Source: Actinomycetes bacterium (GTDB taxonomy: Bacteria; Actinomycetota; Acidimicrobiia; Spongiisociales; UBA5794). From it: a stretch of 6,671 bases of DNA. A program made the translations under genes and the position numbers. The notes under the pieces were generated by a model that worked only from the letters and a program-made list of their open reading frames with translations, did no database searches and was not told where the DNA came from. The DNA is taken from contig JAHEEL010000129.1 in NCBI GenBank assembly GCA_024640745.1, forward strand, positions 1 to 6,671, read 5' to 3'. Below, in pieces: positions 4,827 to 6,671 of this stretch (positions are counted from its first letter, which is position 1; every line of letters starts with the position of its first letter).

Positions 4827-5689
4827 TGGCGTGGCCACAGGTGCTGCCGACCGCCGAGAATGTCGAGAACATCATCGACACCCAAAGCCTGACGATCTGG
4901 GATTTCATCTGGGCCTTCATCGTGCTGCTCGGTTCGTTCTTGATCGCCCGAGTAGTGCGGCGGTTCCTCCGGCGTTTCCTGGCCCGGCTCCCCGATCTCT
5001 CGGGCGAAGGTGCCCTGTTGATCGCTCGGGCGGCCGGCTGGATCATCGTCCTACTCGGTGTCGTGTATGCCCTCACCGTCCTGCACGTCGCCATGGGCCC
5101 GGCGCTCGTTGTGCTCGTCATCGTCGGTGTCGTCCTCTTCTTCGCAGCGCGGGGGATCGTTGAGAACTTCGGTTCGGGTTTGGTGCTGCAGGGCAGTCCG
5201 ATGTTCGCGGTGGGAGATCAGATCGTGACTTCCGCCGGCAGCGGTGTGGTCAAGGAGGTGGCCGGCAGGACGGTTCGCATCGAGACGCTCGATGGCCGGC
5301 ACATCTTCATCCCGAACAAGGTCCTCATCGACGAGCCGATCACCAACCTCACCGAGCTCGGAGCTCGTCGCTCGACGTTCGAGGTCGGTGTTGCGTACGG
5401 CACGGATGTCCACCTCGCGGGTCACGTCCTCGAGGAGGCCGCGGCACGATGCCCAACAACGCACCCGGCCCCTGCGCCGGAGGCATTGCTCTGCGAGATG
5501 GGGGATCACGCGATCGAGTTTCAGCTGCTCTTCTGGCACGATCCCGGCATCCTCGAAGGACAACGCGCGGTCGACGCCGTTGGTCGGTCGATCGCCACGA
5601 CGTTCGCCGAGCACGGCATCACGATTGCCTTCCCACAGCGCACCCTCTGGTGGGGTGACGAGGGCGAACCAAAGACGCCCGGCGGGTAG
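4826..5689 (+). CDS. MscS-family small-conductance mechanosensitive channel
   Basis: 287 residues, as in E. coli MscS (286). It is an inner-membrane channel that opens under tension to release solutes during hypo-osmotic shock. Three hydrophobic segments are visible: about 24-44, 65-87 and 91-122, the last leading into the pore-lining TM3 with Gly/Ala packing (FFAARGIVENFGSGLVLQ). The cytoplasmic beta domain follows: FAVGDQIVTSAGSGVVKEV (127-145), TVRIETLDGRHIFIPNKVLI (149-168) and PITNLT (171-176). The C-terminal alpha/beta region ends with GITIAFPQRTLWW (264-276), the usual I-x-x-PFPQ-like strand. Cys208/Cys223 are not conserved features that I know of. The start ATG overlaps the rnhB stop by one base and has no leaderless hexamer, so it depends on the rnhB transcript. 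The TAG stop is the first half of the next gene's -10. MscS assignment is firm; the exact subtype is not. Confidence 0.93.
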   Translation: MAWPQVLPTAENVENIIDTQSLTIWDFIWAFIVLLGSFLIARVVRRFLRRFLARLPDLSGEGALLIARAAGWIIVLLGVVYALTVLHVAMGPALVVLVIVGVVLFFAARGIVENFGSGLVLQGSPMFAVGDQIVTSAGSGVVKEVAGRTVRIETLDGRHIFIPNKVLIDEPITNLTELGARRSTFEVGVAYGTDVHLAGHVLEEAAARCPTTHPAPAPEALLCEMGDHAIEFQLLFWHDPGILEGQRAVDAVGRSIATTFAEHGITIAFPQRTLWWGDEGEPKTPGG

Positions 5690-5692
5690 GCT
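5687..5692 (+). promoter_or_regulatory. Predicted leaderless -10 hexamer (TAGGCT) of the acyl-CoA dehydrogenase
   Basis: TAGGCT is followed by GGCGCC (6 nt) and the ATG at 5699; no Shine-Dalgarno sequence is present. The TAG is also the stop codon of the mechanosensitive channel gene. No clear -35 is seen at 17-18 nt (the bases there are GCGAAC). Confidence 0.6.
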
Positions 5693-5698
5693 GGCGCC

Positions 5699-6671
5699 AT
5701 GAGTTCCAGCATTCGCCCCGGCGGCGAGACTCCCTACGACTTCCTCCAGATCGATGCTCTCCTAACCGGCGAGGAACGCCTGATTCGCGACACGGTTCGG
5801 GCCTTCGTGCGAGATGCAGTCCTACCCGATGTCGCGGAGTGGTTCGAGGCGGGAACGTTCCCCAAAGAGCTGGCGAAAGAGATGGGCGCGCTCGGCCTGC
5901 TCGGCATGCACCTTGACGGATACGGTTGCGCCGGGACGAACGCCGTCAGCTATGGCCTGGCCTGCACCGAGCTCGAGGCCGGCGACTCAGGCGTTCGCAG
6001 CTTCGTGTCGGTGCAGGGATCGCTGGCCATGTTTCCGATCTGGGCATTCGGATCCGAGGAGCAGAAGGAACGGTGGCTGCCGCCAATGGCAACCGGCGAA
6101 ACGATCGGGTGTTTCGGCCTCACCGAAGCGGATGCGGGTTCCGACCCGGGCTCGATGAAGACACGGGCGCGACGAGTCGGTGACGATTGGGTGATCGACG
6201 GCACGAAGATGTGGATCACCAACGGGGGCATCGCCGATGTAGCGATCGTGTGGGCGAAGACCGACGAAGGCATCCGAGGGTTCATCGTGCCCACCGATGC
6301 CCCGGGCTTCTCCACCAACGACATCCACCAGAAGCTGTCTCTGCGAGCATCCGTGACGTCCGAGCTGGTCCTCGACGGCGTGCGCCTCCCTTCCGACGCT
6401 GTGCTCCCGAACGTGAGTGGACTCAAGGGCCCGCTTTCGTGCCTCAACGAGGCCCGGTTTGGGATCCTGTTCGGCGCCACTGGGGCCGGCAGGGCGAGCT
6501 ACGAAGCGGCGCTCGCCTACGCGAAGGACCGTGTGCAGTTCTCACGGCCGATCGCGGCCTATCAGCTCACGCAGCGCAAGCTCGTCGAGATGATGGTGAA
6601 GGTCAACCAGGGGATGCTGCTTTCGATCCATCTCGGTCGGAAGCACGACGACGGGACGCTGACCTCCGAGA
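5699..6671 (+). CDS. gcdH: Glutaryl-CoA dehydrogenase-like acyl-CoA dehydrogenase (3' truncated)
   Basis: 324 residues are present; the window ends before the stop, with roughly 70 residues missing compared with a typical 390-aa enzyme. FAD-dependent acyl-CoA dehydrogenases oxidise acyl-CoA at the alpha-beta bond; the glutaryl type also decarboxylates, forming crotonyl-CoA in lysine/tryptophan breakdown. The match to glutaryl-CoA dehydrogenase is close across the N-terminal helices, MHLDGYGCAGTNAVSYGL (70-87), DSGVRSFVSVQGSLAMFP (96-113), CFGLTEADAGSDPGSM (138-153, flavin/substrate region), MWITNGGIAD (171-180) and NEARFGILFGATGAG (250-264). R100 and S104 correspond to the human residues Arg94 and Ser98 that hold the glutaryl carboxylate, which supports this subtype. 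The catalytic glutamate lies beyond the edge. The start follows the MscS stop by 9 nt with a leaderless hexamer. Isovaleryl- or other short-chain specificity is a lesser alternative. Confidence 0.88.
   Translation, partial: MSSSIRPGGETPYDFLQIDALLTGEERLIRDTVRAFVRDAVLPDVAEWFEAGTFPKELAKEMGALGLLGMHLDGYGCAGTNAVSYGLACTELEAGDSGVRSFVSVQGSLAMFPIWAFGSEEQKERWLPPMATGETIGCFGLTEADAGSDPGSMKTRARRVGDDWVIDGTKMWITNGGIADVAIVWAKTDEGIRGFIVPTDAPGFSTNDIHQKLSLRASVTSELVLDGVRLPSDAVLPNVSGLKGPLSCLNEARFGILFGATGAGRASYEAALAYAKDRVQFSRPIAAYQLTQRKLVEMMVKVNQGMLLSIHLGRKHDDGTLTSE

Noticed and set aside
1..6671. Mobile element, CRISPR array, toxin-antitoxin, defence or phage system
   Set aside because: I saw no transposase, integrase, direct-repeat array or terminal inverted repeats, and every gene has a housekeeping or metabolic assignment or an unremarkable hypothetical character.

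Overview
The window is an ordinary, densely packed chromosomal segment from a high-GC bacterium (low 60s percent GC by eye). Several signs point to an actinobacterium. The adenosine deaminase carries the actinobacterial TDNRLMS signature, there is a small DUF1918-like protein, and most gene starts lack a Shine-Dalgarno sequence but have a TANNNT hexamer 6-7 nt before the ATG, the classic leaderless arrangement. A lineage such as Acidimicrobiia is possible but cannot be fixed from the sequence alone.

Layout. Positions 1-210 (+) hold the C-terminal tail of an alpha/beta hydrolase. It converges on, and overlaps by 49 bp, a leftward row of four genes. Read in their own direction from 3172 down to 162, these are a PEBP/YbhB-like protein, an uncharacterised 212-aa protein, a GNAT acetyltransferase and adenosine deaminase. 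A divergent intergenic region of about 145 bp (3173-3318) separates this row from a rightward row: a 59-aa DUF1918-like protein, a YqgE/AlgH (UPF0301) protein, ribonuclease HII, an MscS-family mechanosensitive channel, and a glutaryl-CoA dehydrogenase-like acyl-CoA dehydrogenase cut by the right edge.

How the genes work together. Apart from the RNase HII-MscS pair, which share one base of stop and start (TGATG), these look like independently transcribed metabolic and housekeeping genes rather than one pathway. Five of them have their own predicted leaderless promoter. In two cases (adenosine deaminase and the acyl-CoA dehydrogenase) the TAG stop codon of the preceding gene forms the first three bases of the -10 hexamer. 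The two genes at the divergent centre instead have strong AGGAGG ribosome binding sites, so the window contains both modes of translation initiation.

I found no mobile element, CRISPR array, tRNA, rRNA or defence system. The most interesting signals are the promoter/stop-codon architecture, the uncharacterised protein with a His...NSNS pattern, and a perfect 12-bp palindrome in the divergent promoter region. Apart from 3173-3318, no gap between genes exceeds about 106 bp.
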